From NCBI GenBank assembly GCA_027886185.1, contig WOAB01000142.1:682001-746000 (forward strand): DNA of 64,000 nt, written 5' to 3'. A program made the translations under genes and the position numbers. Source of the stretch: Rheum nobile (taxonomy: Eukaryota; Streptophyta; Magnoliopsida; Caryophyllales; Polygonaceae). Shown here piece after piece: positions 48,126 to 59,484 of the stretch (position 1 is the first letter of the stretch; every line of letters begins with the position of its first letter). Below the pieces are notes generated by a model. That model had not been told where the DNA came from, made no database searches, and was given only the letters and a program-made list of their open reading frames with translations.

Positions 48126-49536
48126 TGATAAGCACTACTTTGTAGGGCTTAAGTAAGAGTCATTAGAGGTTTTATTGGTGCCATTCGGGTAGATTTAGAC
48201 ACATTCATGTGCATGGCATGTGGGGGCGAAGTTTGGTAATTAATTAAAAGCCATGTGATTGGTGGGCCAAATTAGAGGAAAAGGCCCAATTGAGAAAAGC
48301 CCAAGTGAAGAACTCCTCCCGCGTGGCGTGAATTGAAGGAGCCCAGCCCACGTGAAATGCTGCGAGAAGCAAGCTGGAGAGGCCCAATTGGCGGCTGGAG
48401 CCCACGTGAAGATGCCAGCGTCAATGTGAAGCTGAAGAAATGAATTGTGAAGAAGCGTGATGTCACGCTGATGTCGGCATGTGCTGAATTGGAGTTGGGC
48501 CGAAGACGCTAGTTGGGCCGCTGGTGCTTTGTTCAAGCCGTTGCTGCTTGCATGAATTGGAGTGGGCCATCACGTGATGCTTTGCTGGATTTGGAGCAGT
48601 GCTGAACGAGAATTGCGAGAAGAACGAGATTAATTTCCTTGTTTTAGTTTATTATTTTATTATTATTTTATTAATTCGTTTTAGGTTAATTTAGATTTTA
48701 TTCCCTTTAGTATTTAAGGGTTGAGAAAACTAGTAATCGATGATCTTTCTCTTGAACCCTAATTTCCCGTTCTACGTTATGAAGAACTAAGCCTCCTTGG
48801 CTTAGTCAGACGCTGAAGCTTTCGTTTCGATAAAGTTGTGAGATTCTTGTTCTTAATCTATTGCATGGTTTTTATCTTTCTCTTGCTTAAGTTGCTTATG
48901 ATTGATATTGATAATCTCTATTTGGACGCATCTAGGGTTTGTTGTTATTGATTTATTGCTAGATTTAGATTGTTACTGGTTGAGCATATCTATTTCAGAG
49001 TAGCAACTGCATCGTACTAGTAACTGGTTGTGCTAGTCTTATGCAGAAGAGAATTAATTTACATTCTAGGATAATATCTGGTTGTGTTATGCTAGAATTG
49101 TATCCAACTATATTTCTATCCGTAAGGCTGTTGTTAAACTGAATCTTGATAGTTTCAGGGTTATTTAATTAGTTAGTGCTAATAGTATCTGGTTGTGCTA
49201 TTAGTTATATTTGAAAAGGAATTGGAATTACCATTGCATGAGATTTTGAATGAGTATCTATGATCAACTTGTCATACGAATAGTGGATGTTGTTTGACTA
49301 AGTGCTTTTCCCATTACTGAATTCATTCATCTTTAGTTTGTTTACCTTTTGCATGTTTAGAACTTACAAAACTCACAAAACCCCCCTTTGGTTACTTTAG
49401 TTTGACATACAAATTGCATATTAAGATAGAATTCGCCTCCCTGTGGATTCGACCTTTACTTACCTAGGACTACGGTTTAGGGTTTGTTTGGATATTTTGC
49501 ATAGCAGTTTTTAGAACGACAAATTCCTGTTATCAG
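48126..49536 (+). mobile_element. S2: solo LTR, Athila-like
   Basis: 1,411 bp, TGATAAGCACTACTTTG to CCTGTTATCA, with a perfect 5-bp duplication GTAGC (48121-48125, 49537-49541). It lies inside R2 RT. The end region with CTGTGGATTCGACCTTTACTTACC-like text is what I know from Athila LTRs. No internal domain remains, so the element was lost by LTR-LTR recombination. Confidence 0.9.
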
Positions 49537-49541
49537 TAGCC

Positions 49542-50143
49542 CCTGCATTCTTTAGTCCGAAGGGCATTACTTTGTAACAATAGATACCTTGACTTGTGAC
49601 GAATGCCTTTTTCTCTTGGTCTTCTGGTTCCATGAGGATTTGATTATAGCCATTGAATGCGTCCATGAAGGATAGCATTTCGTGCCCCACCGTTGCATCG
49701 ACCATCGCGTCAATATGAGGGAGCGGAAATGAGTCTTTGGGATAGGCCTTGTTAAGGTCAGTGAAGTCGATGCAGACCCTCCATTTGCCATTTTTCTTTT
49801 GGACTACAACCACGTTGGCCAGCCACTCGGGGTAGTTGACTTCCCTTATTTTCCTAGTTTCCAGCAAGTTCTTGACTTCTTCGTCGACAATCTTGTTTTG
49901 CTCTGGGGCGAATTTCCTGCGCTTTTGCTTCACAGGGGGGTGAGATGGATCTACGTTTAATTTATGAGTAATAATGTTTGGAGATATACCGACCATATCC
50001 TCATGCGACCATGCAAAGCAATCAGCATTAGACTTGAGGAAATCTAGAATTCGTTGTCTGGTCGAGTCGTCCAGGTCCGACCCGACCCTTACCGTTTGGT
50101 TTGGCTTTAAAGGATCTAATGCAATCTCATCAAGTTTCTCCAT
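49542..50143 (-). pseudogene. pol: R2 reverse transcriptase, N-terminal part
   Basis: From MEKLDEIALDPLKPNQ to YCYKVMPFGLKNAGAT, cut there by S2. It contains WRVCIDFTDLNKAYPKDSFP and SFMDAFNGYNQILMEPED, collinear with R1. It is open over its length. Confidence 0.9.
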
Positions 50144-50269
50144 TTCTGGTTCGACGTATCGATTAGATTCTTCGCCGATCTATGATTGCTATGCGATCTT
50201 ATGCTCGACAACGCTTTTCATGGATGCGACATAGCACTCCTTGGCCATCCTCTGGTCTCCCTTGATTTC

Positions 50270-51091
50270 TTAGACTCCCCACTTGGTAGAGAACTTGATG
50301 ATTTGATGGTACGTCGAGGGTACCGCCTTCATAGCATGTATCCATGGCCTGCCAAGAATGCAATTATAGGGAGATGGGCAGTCTAGGACTAGAAATTTCA
50401 CATGTTGGTTTACTCCCCCGGCGTATGTCATAAGAACGGTTTCGCCAATAGTATGTTTAATTTCACCGCTGAATCCGACTAGTGGGGTCGATTTCTTGAT
50501 CAGATCATCTTCGCCCAGACCCATCCCTTTGAGGGCATCGAAGGTCAAGAGATTGGTTGAACTTCCTGTATCGATTAGTACTCTACATATCAAACAGTTC
50601 CTGATAGATAAAGAGATTACCAGACCATCGTGATGGTTTTCCAACCCGTCGGCATCAGACTCGTCGAACGTGACTGTTGGGAGGTCGGAGACCCTGATTT
50701 GTCTCAACTCCGGCGTCTCGGGCTTACTGCCTTTGCTTTCTTTTGCATGTCGTTTGGCTGCGGAGTACGTGTTACCACATACGTCTGATCCCCCTGAAAT
50801 GGTATTGATAATTTTTGTATGGACAAGAGACGGGGGTTTATCGTGTTTTACCTGATCTCGTCGCTCCATGGTAGCTTTGGCTCGTTCCGAGATTACGTCA
50901 CGCAAGAGCCCCTGCGCGAGTAACTTGGCGACCTCTTTCCGCAAGGCGATGCATTCGTCTGTCGAGTGACCGTGGTCATCGTGGAATTCGCACCACCTAC
51001 TCATGTCCTTTTTGACGTCCGGTTGGTCGCTCTTTCGGGGCCATCTTACCTCTTTTCCGTATTTGTCGAAGCTCTTGACGAGCTCCGACAT
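50270..51091 (-). CDS. R2 gag C-terminal zinc knuckle and protease
   Basis: 273 codons. CEFHDDHGHSTDEC (CX2HX4HX4C) is the nucleocapsid motif. Protease follows with VLIDTGSSTNLLTFDAL and YNCILGRPWIHAM. The stop is at 50270-50272 just after FSTKWGV. Gag and protease are in one frame as in R1, consistent with a single polyprotein. Confidence 0.88.
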   Translation of the reverse strand: MSELVKSFDKYGKEVRWPRKSDQPDVKKDMSRWCEFHDDHGHSTDECIALRKEVAKLLAQGLLRDVISERAKATMERRDQVKHDKPPSLVHTKIINTISGGSDVCGNTYSAAKRHAKESKGSKPETPELRQIRVSDLPTVTFDESDADGLENHHDGLVISLSIRNCLICRVLIDTGSSTNLLTFDALKGMGLGEDDLIKKSTPLVGFSGEIKHTIGETVLMTYAGGVNQHVKFLVLDCPSPYNCILGRPWIHAMKAVPSTYHQIIKFSTKWGV

Positions 51092-51112
51092 GGAGACATT
51101 GAAGTTGTAAGA

Positions 51113-52437
51113 CTAGACCCTAGGAGGCAACGTCGGACCATCTCTCCAGTCTTGGGACCTGTCTTGGAAGGAGTTTACCTGATTTTGCTCGTTTCGATTA
51201 CGAGGGTAGGGGTGATGACGTCTATCTCGATGATTGTCAGAAGAGGATTTGCGATCGGATTGGTTAGGTCCATGGGATGCTTTTCGCGATTCACGATCTT
51301 CTTCCAAACGTACTTCAGCCATGGTTTTGGCTTGGACATCTTCGAAGCTTCTGCATGGGTACTTGGTGATCTCGTTGTAGAGGTTGCTATCCTTGATCAG
51401 ACCTTGTCGGAAGGCTTTGATGGAGGTGGTGACGTCGCAATGGGGGATCGCGACTTTTTCCTTATTATACTTGTTAAGATAGCTTCGGAGAGGTTCGTTA
51501 TACCTTTGGGTGATTCGATAGAGATCGCTTGACTGCCTTTCTAGTCTCCGATTGCTGACAAATTGGATTTTGAAGGAGTTGACTAGATCCGCGAATGAGG
51601 CGATCATTCCTTGAGGCAAACGCATAAACCAGGCCAGGGCGGGACCCGTGAGAGTTGTGCCAAAGCTTTTGCACATGACAGCCTCGCGGCTCTCCCTTGG
51701 AATGGATGCAGTCATTAATTTTTGTTTATATAGAGAAATGTGATCATTTGGATCGTTGGTACCGTCGAATGTCGCCATGCTAGGAAGATGGAACTTCTTT
51801 GAGATTTCGACTCTGGCGATCTCTCCGATGAATGGAGATTCCTCGTATCCGTCTGACGCTTCCTTCTCGATCGGCTGTGGAACTCCAGGAATTCTAGCGA
51901 TGCGATCGTCAAGTGTCTTCATGTGCTGACTGAGTGTTTGCTGGACGAGAGCTAGGATGTCGGGAGGATTGGTAACCTGTGGTTCGTCGATTCGGGTCCC
52001 TGTTGACCCGATCGGTGTGGAGAAAGTAACATTATTAGTTGAAAATGGATTGACCAGAGAAGTTCGAAATGTACCCTCAGTATGTCTGGGGCGTCGTACG
52101 CTCGGGGGGTCAGTTCGACGCCATCCATGTCGAGACGCGTCTGGATGTTGCTATGGATGGGCATCCGCTTGGATCCAGAAGCCATTGATTGTACCTATGA
52201 CTTAAGAGACTCATTTTCACGGATTAGTTGTGCAATCTCGACCTCAGATTGGGTGGATAAGGTAGCCAAGGCTTCGGTTTTTTGGCGTTGCTGGGCAAGT
52301 TCCTCTTGTAGGGCAGTCATTTTTTGGGCAAGCTCTTGGAGTTGGTTCGGAGTGGGATTTTCGGTTGTGTTTCCTTGAGCTTGGGAGTCGTCTTCGAGGC
52401 GTGGCTCCTCGGTACCAGTAGGTGGGTTAATAGTCAT
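51113..52437 (-). pseudogene. gag: R2 gag, N-terminal and capsid parts
   Basis: ATG 52437 (MTINPP) opens a Q/E-rich, coiled-coil-like part ending at TAG 52197-52195, the same position as TAG 17778 in R1. After a frameshifted stretch, 51922-51113 encodes LDDRIARIPGVPQPIEKEA, the capsid domain (FGTTLTGPALAWFMRLPQG, YNEPLRSYLNKYNKEK) and a basic region. It is better preserved than R1 gag. Confidence 0.85.
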
Positions 52438-52493
52438 GGTTGGAGGATTTTTGAGATGGTGATCGGCAAGTTGCCCCATGGTGGGCGCCAAAT

Positions 52494-53092
52494 TGTTTTG
52501 GGACGAAAAGATCTGTCGACCTAAATCGCCTTAGACGGAATAACGAGTCAATAGGATAATAAAAAAATCAATCCAAACCAAATAGACAATCAACCAAGCA
52601 AAGGATAGATACGAAATGGCAATGTAATTTATATATCAATTGATGACTAAATCAGGTCGAAATACAACTTATCCTTAGAGAATAAAGGATCGAGCCCTGT
52701 CCGACAGGCATCTTGGTGTTTCGACTGGCAGCGATCGGGTAGAATCTCTGGGGGGTTTGAGTGAGAGAGAGTATGCTAGTAAGCCTTCTGGAGCCTTAGT
52801 CGGTGAATGTCGTGTGTAGACGTGTCCCTTCGTTTGTTTCTTCGTGATCTATTTATGGTAGCTTTTTCTTGTGTCCGTTGTTTGTTTTTGCATTTACCTC
52901 TATTAATTCCATGCGAGATCTCCAGGATTTGTCCTTGAATGCCATCGTAATCTCTGTGTTTAATGTTGTTACCATTGTCACTGATCAAACAATTAATGTC
53001 CAGGGCGAAACTTTCGGGATTTGGTCGGATCCTACGCGTCTGAAGGGCATTCGTCGCCTCTAACTCCTTCTAACCTTCGGCTTCGTCTGGAC
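52494..53092 (-). repeat. R2 5' LTR (right), truncated
   Basis: 599 bp of the 648-bp LTR. The plus-strand text agrees with 41812-42409, then at GGAC (53089-53092) passes into R1 integrase. The primer region ATTTGGCGCCCACCATGGGG is on the minus strand at 52493-52474. Confidence 0.88.
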
Positions 53093-53646
53093 AAGCCGAA
53101 TCTAGCAACAAAATCATCATCAACAACCTCAAGAAACGCCTCACAGGGGCTAAGGAAAAATGGGCGGACGAACTCCCCCTCATCCTCTGGTCCGACAGGA
53201 CCACTCCGAAGAACGCGACTAGACAATTGTCGTTTTCACTCATCTACGGAAGCGAAGCGGTCATTCCCGCCGAACTACTAGTCCCGACAGCTCGCTATGG
53301 ACTCCAGACGCATGAACAAAACGACGTTGAGCTGGCACACAACTTAGACACGGTCGACAAAACTAGGAAAAGAGCCAGAATTAGGATGGTCAGATTCCAG
53401 CAATAAGTCGCAAGAAGTTACAACAAGAACGCATGGGCCAAAGTCTTCAAAGTTGGCGATTGGGTCCTCAGAAAGACATTCCAGAACACCAGATATCCGG
53501 CCGACAGCAAGTTCGCGCCCCAGTGGGAAGGTCCTTACCTCATCAAATAAGTAGTCGGACAAGGGGCATATCGACTAGAAGACAAAGACGGACACGTGAT
53601 CCCGAGGAGCTGGAACGCTACACATCTAAAGTTGTATCACTTATAA
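53092..53646 (+). pseudogene. R1 integrase, C-terminal half
   Basis: Begins at QAESSNK, so it contains the catalytic Glu (53098-53100), and ends at the TAA at 53644. The zinc-binding region and the two catalytic Asp were lost in the deletion at R2's right edge. TAA 53404 is CAA in R2; TAA near 53548 is GAA in R2. Confidence 0.88.
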
Positions 53647-54367
53647 CCTCGTCTCGTAAGACACAAGAACCCCATCATTTTTTACATATTATTTGTCATT
53701 ACGAATCGACTCTATTTCATGAACCTAACGCTTACGTCTAGCAAAGACATGTTCTTATGACCATGAGTACAAGAAAACACAAAGACAAGCTGCATCCAGT
53801 CACACACAAAAAGTGCTTACACTACATTTACACGATCGATCGGAACACGAGGAGATGAATACCAGAGGCACGCCGGCACACCGTCTGCCTTATACAATAC
53901 ATAAGGTCAACACCTTATTACATTTACGCAATAAGACATATTGCTCCCCTCCTCGGCATAATACAAGTCATGACTAAACAAAAAAACATAGACATTTGTA
54001 GGCCTCTCTTTTCTTATATGACACAGAAAGCCCTACTCGACGGAGCACACATGCAAATCCAAACAAGTCAAGACATCGCGACCATCTTTCTCAAAAAGGG
54101 TCTGACAAGCAATTAGACGTAGAACATAGACATTTTTTGTAAAACGGAGTACGCCTAATTCTTTTTACATTCACGCAACCCGCGATGATGGACATGTCGC
54201 CAAAACATATTGTCTGCCTACACACAGGTAGGACTTCAAACATTCCTAAAAACATTTTTATGCGACCTGCGATGGTGGACGGGTCGCCAAACCAAGAGTG
54301 TTTTACCCACACACAGGTGGGGCCACAATTCATTCACAAAAGATTCATAAAAAAGAAGGATGAAGAA
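53647..54367. other. R1 spacer between integrase and antisense gene
   Basis: No supported ORF. It corresponds to R2 45367-44646 in inverse, with the same GGTCGC-containing short repeats near 54178 and 54268. Confidence 0.5.
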
Positions 54368-56263
54368 CTAGGAGTCAGGAGTCGCATCATTACCTTCGGT
54401 AGGAGTTGGGTCGGACACAAGCTGGGGCTCGGACGATACGATGAGAGTGGCATCGCTGGAGCAAACTTCATCTTCATCGGTGCTCTCGTCAGGAGACTCC
54501 TCTTCGATATCGGCGAGTCGAAACAACTCCACCCCTGGATTCCCCTTAGGAAACAAGGTATCTATGTTTCCTTTCTCCGTCTTCAAATCCCAGGCCTCAT
54601 GCTTGCCCTCTTCGAACTCCTCGACCATTTTGACGCACGACTTCAATGCATAGAAGGCGCCAACGTCACATGCAATTCGGCCAACGTCGATCCTAGCTTG
54701 CTTGACTTTCTCCTCGACGTTGATCCGACTCTCATTGAGCTCTTTCCAATAGCCCTCTAACTCGTCTTGACATGCCTTCAGCTCCCTAGCGAAACGACGT
54801 TCGGCATCCTTCAGTCGACTCTCAGCTCCCTTCACCTTAGTCTTCAATGTCGCCAAGTCGGACTCTGATTTGGCAGCCCTTTCCTCAGCCTTAGAGACCA
54901 TCTCCTTCACACTAGAATAGGCACCCAAGAGGAACTGGAAGGTCTAAAAGACGTAATGCGAAGAGAAGATATGAGAACACCATTCGACATAAAAAGCAAA
55001 ACTACAAGAATTGACAGAAGGCTTACCTTCCAAGCAGAACAACTAGCCTCTCCAGTACAGTCCAGAGGTGAGACTCCATCGACTTTAGATTTCAGGGCCC
55101 GGTCTTGGGCGTGGAACAGATCGACGATGGACCGCCCGGCCATGTCAATCTTCTCGATGCCGGAAGGGATAGCCGATTTCTTCTTCGGGGTGTCCAGGTC
55201 GATCTTCTCGACATCGGGAGAAACGACCGTCTTTCTCTTGGCACCAACCTTCACTAGGGGAGGGGATTCGGCAAGCGTCGATTTATTCGACGAAGCTCTG
55301 GCTGCCGCTAGTTTTTGTTCAATTAAACCTTTCCTAGACACGCACTTCAAACGAGCGCTCGAGATGCTATCACACCAGACAGAACACAAATTACGAATAT
55401 GGCACATAAGCATATGCGATCCAAACATAAGACTTACACTTGACATGAGAAGATGAAGGGGTCGACATGACGTCTTGAGTCATTGGACCAGTAGACAACA
55501 AGTTGACGTTCACGAATTTGCGTTCCGACAACGGAATCCCAAGCAAAATGTTGGTTAGACCCTCCGACTTAGCTTCGACTTCCAGATCCTCAGGCTCATG
55601 AACTACATAAAAAGAGAGGTAAGCAAGAAGTTAAAACATATCTGACAAAGCGAAAACTAGAAAAAGGTGCGTACTTTCGACCCGCCACTCTCTCAGCAAG
55701 AACGAGCAATCACCCCTCTTTTCCAAAGACGTCTGCTCGATGAAGAAGAATTTCGACCCCCATCCATGGTCGTTCACATCCAGATTCGACACCAGCGGCT
55801 TCCGACCCTGACGCCTACGCAACTGAACCCGGGAAGAGCTCTTCGACCCCAAGGCATAGTTGTACAACAAAGCGTCAAAGTCAAAGCCAACCCCTGACTT
55901 CGAGTTCAAAAGATTTAAAACCCTAAGAACCCGTCATGCCTGCGGCATGACTTGACACGGCGCAAGCGCCAAAGTCGCCAAAAAGTCACGTACGAGGGGA
56001 GTGAACGGAAATTTATGCCCGATCCGAAACAGATAAGCATAAAAACAGATCCATCCCTCGTACATGGCGTCCACCCTTTCGTCCGGATACGGAAGCCTCG
56101 CGACCGTCTCTGGTGGAAAACCGCCGACTTGGAGAATTTGCTCCAGATCCGTCTTCGTCAGCGTCCCCGTCATGGCGTCGGCCTCCTTCAACATGAAAAG
56201 GGCGGAATCGTCATTTTTGCTCGAGCGAGTGGCGGATGATTCGGCAGAGCTGCTGGAAACCAT
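54368..56263 (-). pseudogene. R1 antisense additional gene, four exons
   Basis: Exons on the minus strand: 56263-55675, 55603-55438, 55366-55027, 54943-54368. All introns are GT-AG (donors GTACGC, GTAAGT, GTAAGC). Exon lengths 589, 166, 340 and 576 nearly equal those of R2. Exon 1 carries the PF04195-like region and a TGA at 55936 (TGG in R2). Exon 4 is a charged coiled coil (SVKEMVSKAEERAAKSESDL and on). A CCATAAATT TATA-like box lies ~130 bases upstream (56386-56396). Exon 3 needs a different acceptor or has a frame change at its start. Function unknown. Confidence 0.7.
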
Positions 56264-56540
56264 ATCTAATATGGAAAGAAGAGGGGATCGGAAAGCAATC
56301 TTGAAAGATTCTGAAAACCTACCAAAGCAAAAAATAGAGAGAATTGGGAGAAAGAAGATGAAACAAAACCACCGATTTACTTCAAATTTATGGAGGTAAG
56401 GCTAGAAGCCTAGGCTATCCTATCACACCGCGCGATCGTCGCCACGTCAACCCTCGCCTGTCATGCCAAAACGGATGGTGGAGATCGTGTAGACTAGAAA
56501 GTCGTCTTGACTCCCGCTTGCAACTGCCTTGAGTCCAAAC

Positions 56541-56553
56541 GACTTGGGGCTAT
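56541..56553 (+). other. R1 polypurine-like tract
   Basis: GACTTGGGGCTAT directly before the LTR, matching the R2 tract. It is short and not fully purine, as usual in this lineage. Confidence 0.7.
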
Positions 56554-57213
56554 TGTTAGGCCCAAAATACTCTGATGGGACGTGCATAGCAAACTGGGCC
56601 ACCTTACATTGGAAATGGGCCAAGGAGCTTGAAGAGGAGCGTTAGATGCTTGTCAACGCATAAACCCGACCGATCCCGGAAATCTCGCCCAAGCCGTAAC
56701 GGCCTGATTTTCAGCAACGACGGCCGATTTAAGTGCGATTTAGAAGCCTCCTTAATGACAAAGATCCCAAGGATTATGCTCAAGAATTAAGGACAAAGAT
56801 CCCTTTCAAACGGTAACAAGACCGACGAAGAAGAGGGTCCGGTAAATAGGTCACGAAGAGGCTCAAAGAAGCGGTCAAGTCACAGTGATACTCATTATCT
56901 CAGCTCTCAAAAGCTTACTGGCATACTTGTTCTCGTTTAGCTCTTTTGGCAATAGTACTCGACCACCAAGGATCAGACGCTAGTTTAGCCGGTCAGACAA
57001 GGCTCGATCTTTTGCATCTAGAGGAGTTAAGATGTACTATGTCATATTCTTATCATTACATAATCAGAATATCATCACATAATCTTGCCCCCATTTCATT
57101 CTTACTTGATTGTTAGTTTGGTTTGGATTTATTTTGTTATCATCATTCTATCTGATCGACTCGTTATCCCGTTTAAGGCGATTTAGGTCGACTGATCTTT
57201 TCGCCCCAAAACA
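56554..57213 (+). repeat. R1 3' LTR
   Basis: 660 bp, TGTTAGGCCC to CCCCAAAACA, with an intact terminal CA. It is collinear with the 5' LTR with scattered substitutions. A TATA-like GGTAAATAGG is near 56838. Confidence 0.92.
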
Positions 57214-57357
57214 GGCACACACTTTCATTGGTATTGCTTTTTTCTTATACTGTGGAGTGTTGCCTACATGACATCACTCGCAGAGTTATTACTTGCTATA
57301 CTCGCGCTTCTCGAATAGGTAAGGTTTTTTAGGGCTCATACCTGAGGCGCTCTTGCT

Positions 57358-58397
57358 TTAAGGGTAGTACTTGCGGAGCCTCATCACGTTCCAAGTATTT
57401 GGAACTAAATTTCCCACGTGGTCCTTGAGACGATAGGCTCTAGGTGCTACCTCGCATACAATAATGTATGGTCCTTCCCATCCTGGGTCTAGCTTTCCTC
57501 CTTCGGTCTTTCTGAGTACCAAGTCACCTTCCGCAAAGCTTCATGGTTTTACCCTTTTGTTGTAGTAGGCGGCGATGCGGCGCTTGTACTCTGCTTCACG
57601 TATGGCTTCCATATCTCATTTTTTCTCGGCGAGTTGCAATTCTAGCTGAAGCTCCATGGAGTTTTCTTCCTCGTCATAATCAAGGAGCCTATCACTTGGG
57701 AAAAGGTGCTCTACTGGGATCACAACCTCCATCCCATATGTCAACGCAAAGGGCGTTTCTCTCGTGCCCCTTTTGGAAGTAGTCCGGTTGGCCCACGTAC
57801 CAAAGGGAGAACTTCGGCTCATCGCCCTTGTGCCTGCATGAGCCTTCTTTTGAGGTCATGGAGTATTCATTGATTGGCACTTTCTACTTGACCATTGCAG
57901 CGAAGGTGAGACACCGACGTGAAGCAGAGTCTGATCCCTAGACCTTCACAGAAATTGATCAACTTCTCAGTGTTGAACTGCGGTCCACGGTCTGTTATAA
58001 TATCTTGAGGTAGCCCAAATCGACAAATGATATTTTGCCATATAAACTTCTTCACTTGATCCACAGTCGTGGTGGTGAGCGACACTACTTCCACCCATTT
58101 GGTGAAGTAATCGATCGCAACTAATATGAACTTCAACTGGCCCGGTGCTCGCGGAAAAGGCCCAAGGAGGTCTATCCCCCACTTCGCGAAAGGGCAAGCG
58201 ACACTGATAGCCTACATTTCTACTTCAGGCTGGTGTGATGCGGGGGCGTGGCGTTGACATCCCTCATAGGTTCGGGCTATGCGGATTGCATCCTCCTTCA
58301 TCGATGGCCAGAAATATCCAGCCTGCAAGGCTTTGTATACCAGGGCTCGCCACCCCACGTGCCTACCACACAGTCCTCCATGTACTTCGATCATCAA
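57358..58397 (-). pseudogene. R0 integrase
   Basis: The zinc region is at 58397-58212 (EVHGGLCGRHVG, YEGCQRHAP); the first Cys of the usual CEGC pair reads Tyr. The core, 58136-57867, has Asp in VAIDYFTKW and TDRGPQF and Glu in NGQVESANQ, so the catalytic triad is complete. The C-terminal part is in shifted frames and ends with NVMRLRKYYP and a TAA at 57360-57358. Stops and frame changes lie between segments. It is the Tat lineage but a different family from R1 and R2. Confidence 0.85.
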
Positions 58398-58406
58398 ATC
58401 ATTTCC

Positions 58407-59484
58407 TTACGCGATGGTTATACACTTCAAACCCGCCGTCATATATCCCTTCTTATACAAGACGCCGTTTCCCATGTAGAAGTGAGCCGCGCGTATTTGT
58501 AGCTTCCTTTTCTGCTGCGAATCCTCTGGCACTACACCCGCTATGATGTACCTGCGTATTAGTGTTCTCCAATCGTCTTCGTCCTCCTCGTGCTTAATCG
58601 GCATCAACTCTGGATTTATAGCCCGAGAGGCACGCAAATCCAGCCATACCTGACCTTTTTGCAACTTAGCTTTTGAGCCAAGTTTTGCAAGCTCATCAGC
58701 TCTAGAGTTCTCCCTTCGCGGGACCGCTTGAATCTCAAAATGGTCAAAGGTCGCAAAGAGGGTTTTTACTCTGGATTGGTACGCGGGCAAGTTTCATGTC
58801 TTCGCCTCGTATACCCCTTGCACCTGTTTCACAACAACCTTTGAGTCACTGTATCATACCACTCTTCGTGCTCCATTCGTGAGAGCCAATTCGATCCTCG
58901 CGAGGAGCGCCTCATACTCGGCCTCATTGTTTGTTGTTTCGAACTCTAGGGTAAGGGAATATTCAAAATTTTCTCCACCTGGCGAGCTGAGCGTGACTCC
59001 TGCCCTATTGCCTTCCTCGTTCGAAGCCCCATCTACAAAGAGCGTCCACTGAGCCTTTTCCTTTGTCAACCCTTCTATGCCCGCTTCACGAAAGCTCGTT
59101 TCTACGAGGAAGTTCACGAGTGACTGGGCCTTGATCGCTGGTCGAGGCCTGTAATCTACATCGAATTCTGATACCTCGATCACCCACTTAGTGAGCCGCC
59201 CTGACATGGTTGGTCTGCTGAACAAACTTCCTAAAGGAAGGTCAGACAACACCTGGATGGGGTGAGTTTGGAAGTAGGGGCACAACTTTCTTGCAGCCAT
59301 AACCAAAGCTAAGGCGATCTTTTCTATTGGTGGATATCTCGTCTCTACTGGTATGAGGGCCTTGCTTACGAAATACACCGACTTCTCTTGCTCGCGTACC
59401 AACACATCGTTGATTGCCCGCAACCCAGCTGCTAGGTAAAGTTGTAGATCCTTGCCCGGAACGGGAGATGATAGGGTAGGGAGA
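58407..59484 (-). pseudogene. R0 RNase H and linker
   Basis: Continues RT across S3: LYLAAGLRAINDVLVREQEK, then TSFREAG, WTLFVDGASNEEGNRAGV with catalytic Asp, and TNNEAEYEALLARIEL with Glu. TGA at 58856-58854 and another near 58797 break the frame. The last part, 58790-58407, covers SRADELAKLG and the linker to integrase. Confidence 0.87.

Larger units (their letters stand above)
41812..53092 (-). mobile_element. R2: Tat/Retand-like retrotransposon, right end deleted
   Basis: The left LTR (41812-42459) and right LTR (52494-53092) share TGTTTTGGGAC at the plus-strand left end. The right copy stops ~52 bp short and abuts R1 integrase at a shared GGAC. Minus-strand gag (52437-51113), protease, RT, RNase H and integrase (to 45368) are present, with the antisense gene on the plus strand (42748-44645). 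It is the same lineage as R1, with collinear proteins. S2 interrupts RT. No second target duplication can be found because of the deletion. Confidence 0.9.
16823..57213 (+). mobile_element. R1: Tat/Retand-like retrotransposon split by three insertions
   Basis: LTRs at 16823-17481 and 56554-57213 share the TGTTAGGCC start and the CGCCCCAAAA end. Between them, with insertions removed: primer region, gag (17538-18709, 33642-34200), protease, RT and RNase H (34240-36388, 41612-41811), integrase C-terminal half (53092-53646), antisense additional ORF (56263-54368) and polypurine-like tract. T2, C1 and R2 interrupt it. The integrase N-terminal half and core are missing at the R2 right edge. Flanks AGCAT and GGCAC look like a target duplication with two transitions. 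Confidence 0.88.

Noticed and set aside
53344..56399. Shadow ORFs opposite R1 integrase and antisense gene
   Set aside because: Opposite strand carries the conserved proteins; the shadows are not shared with R2.
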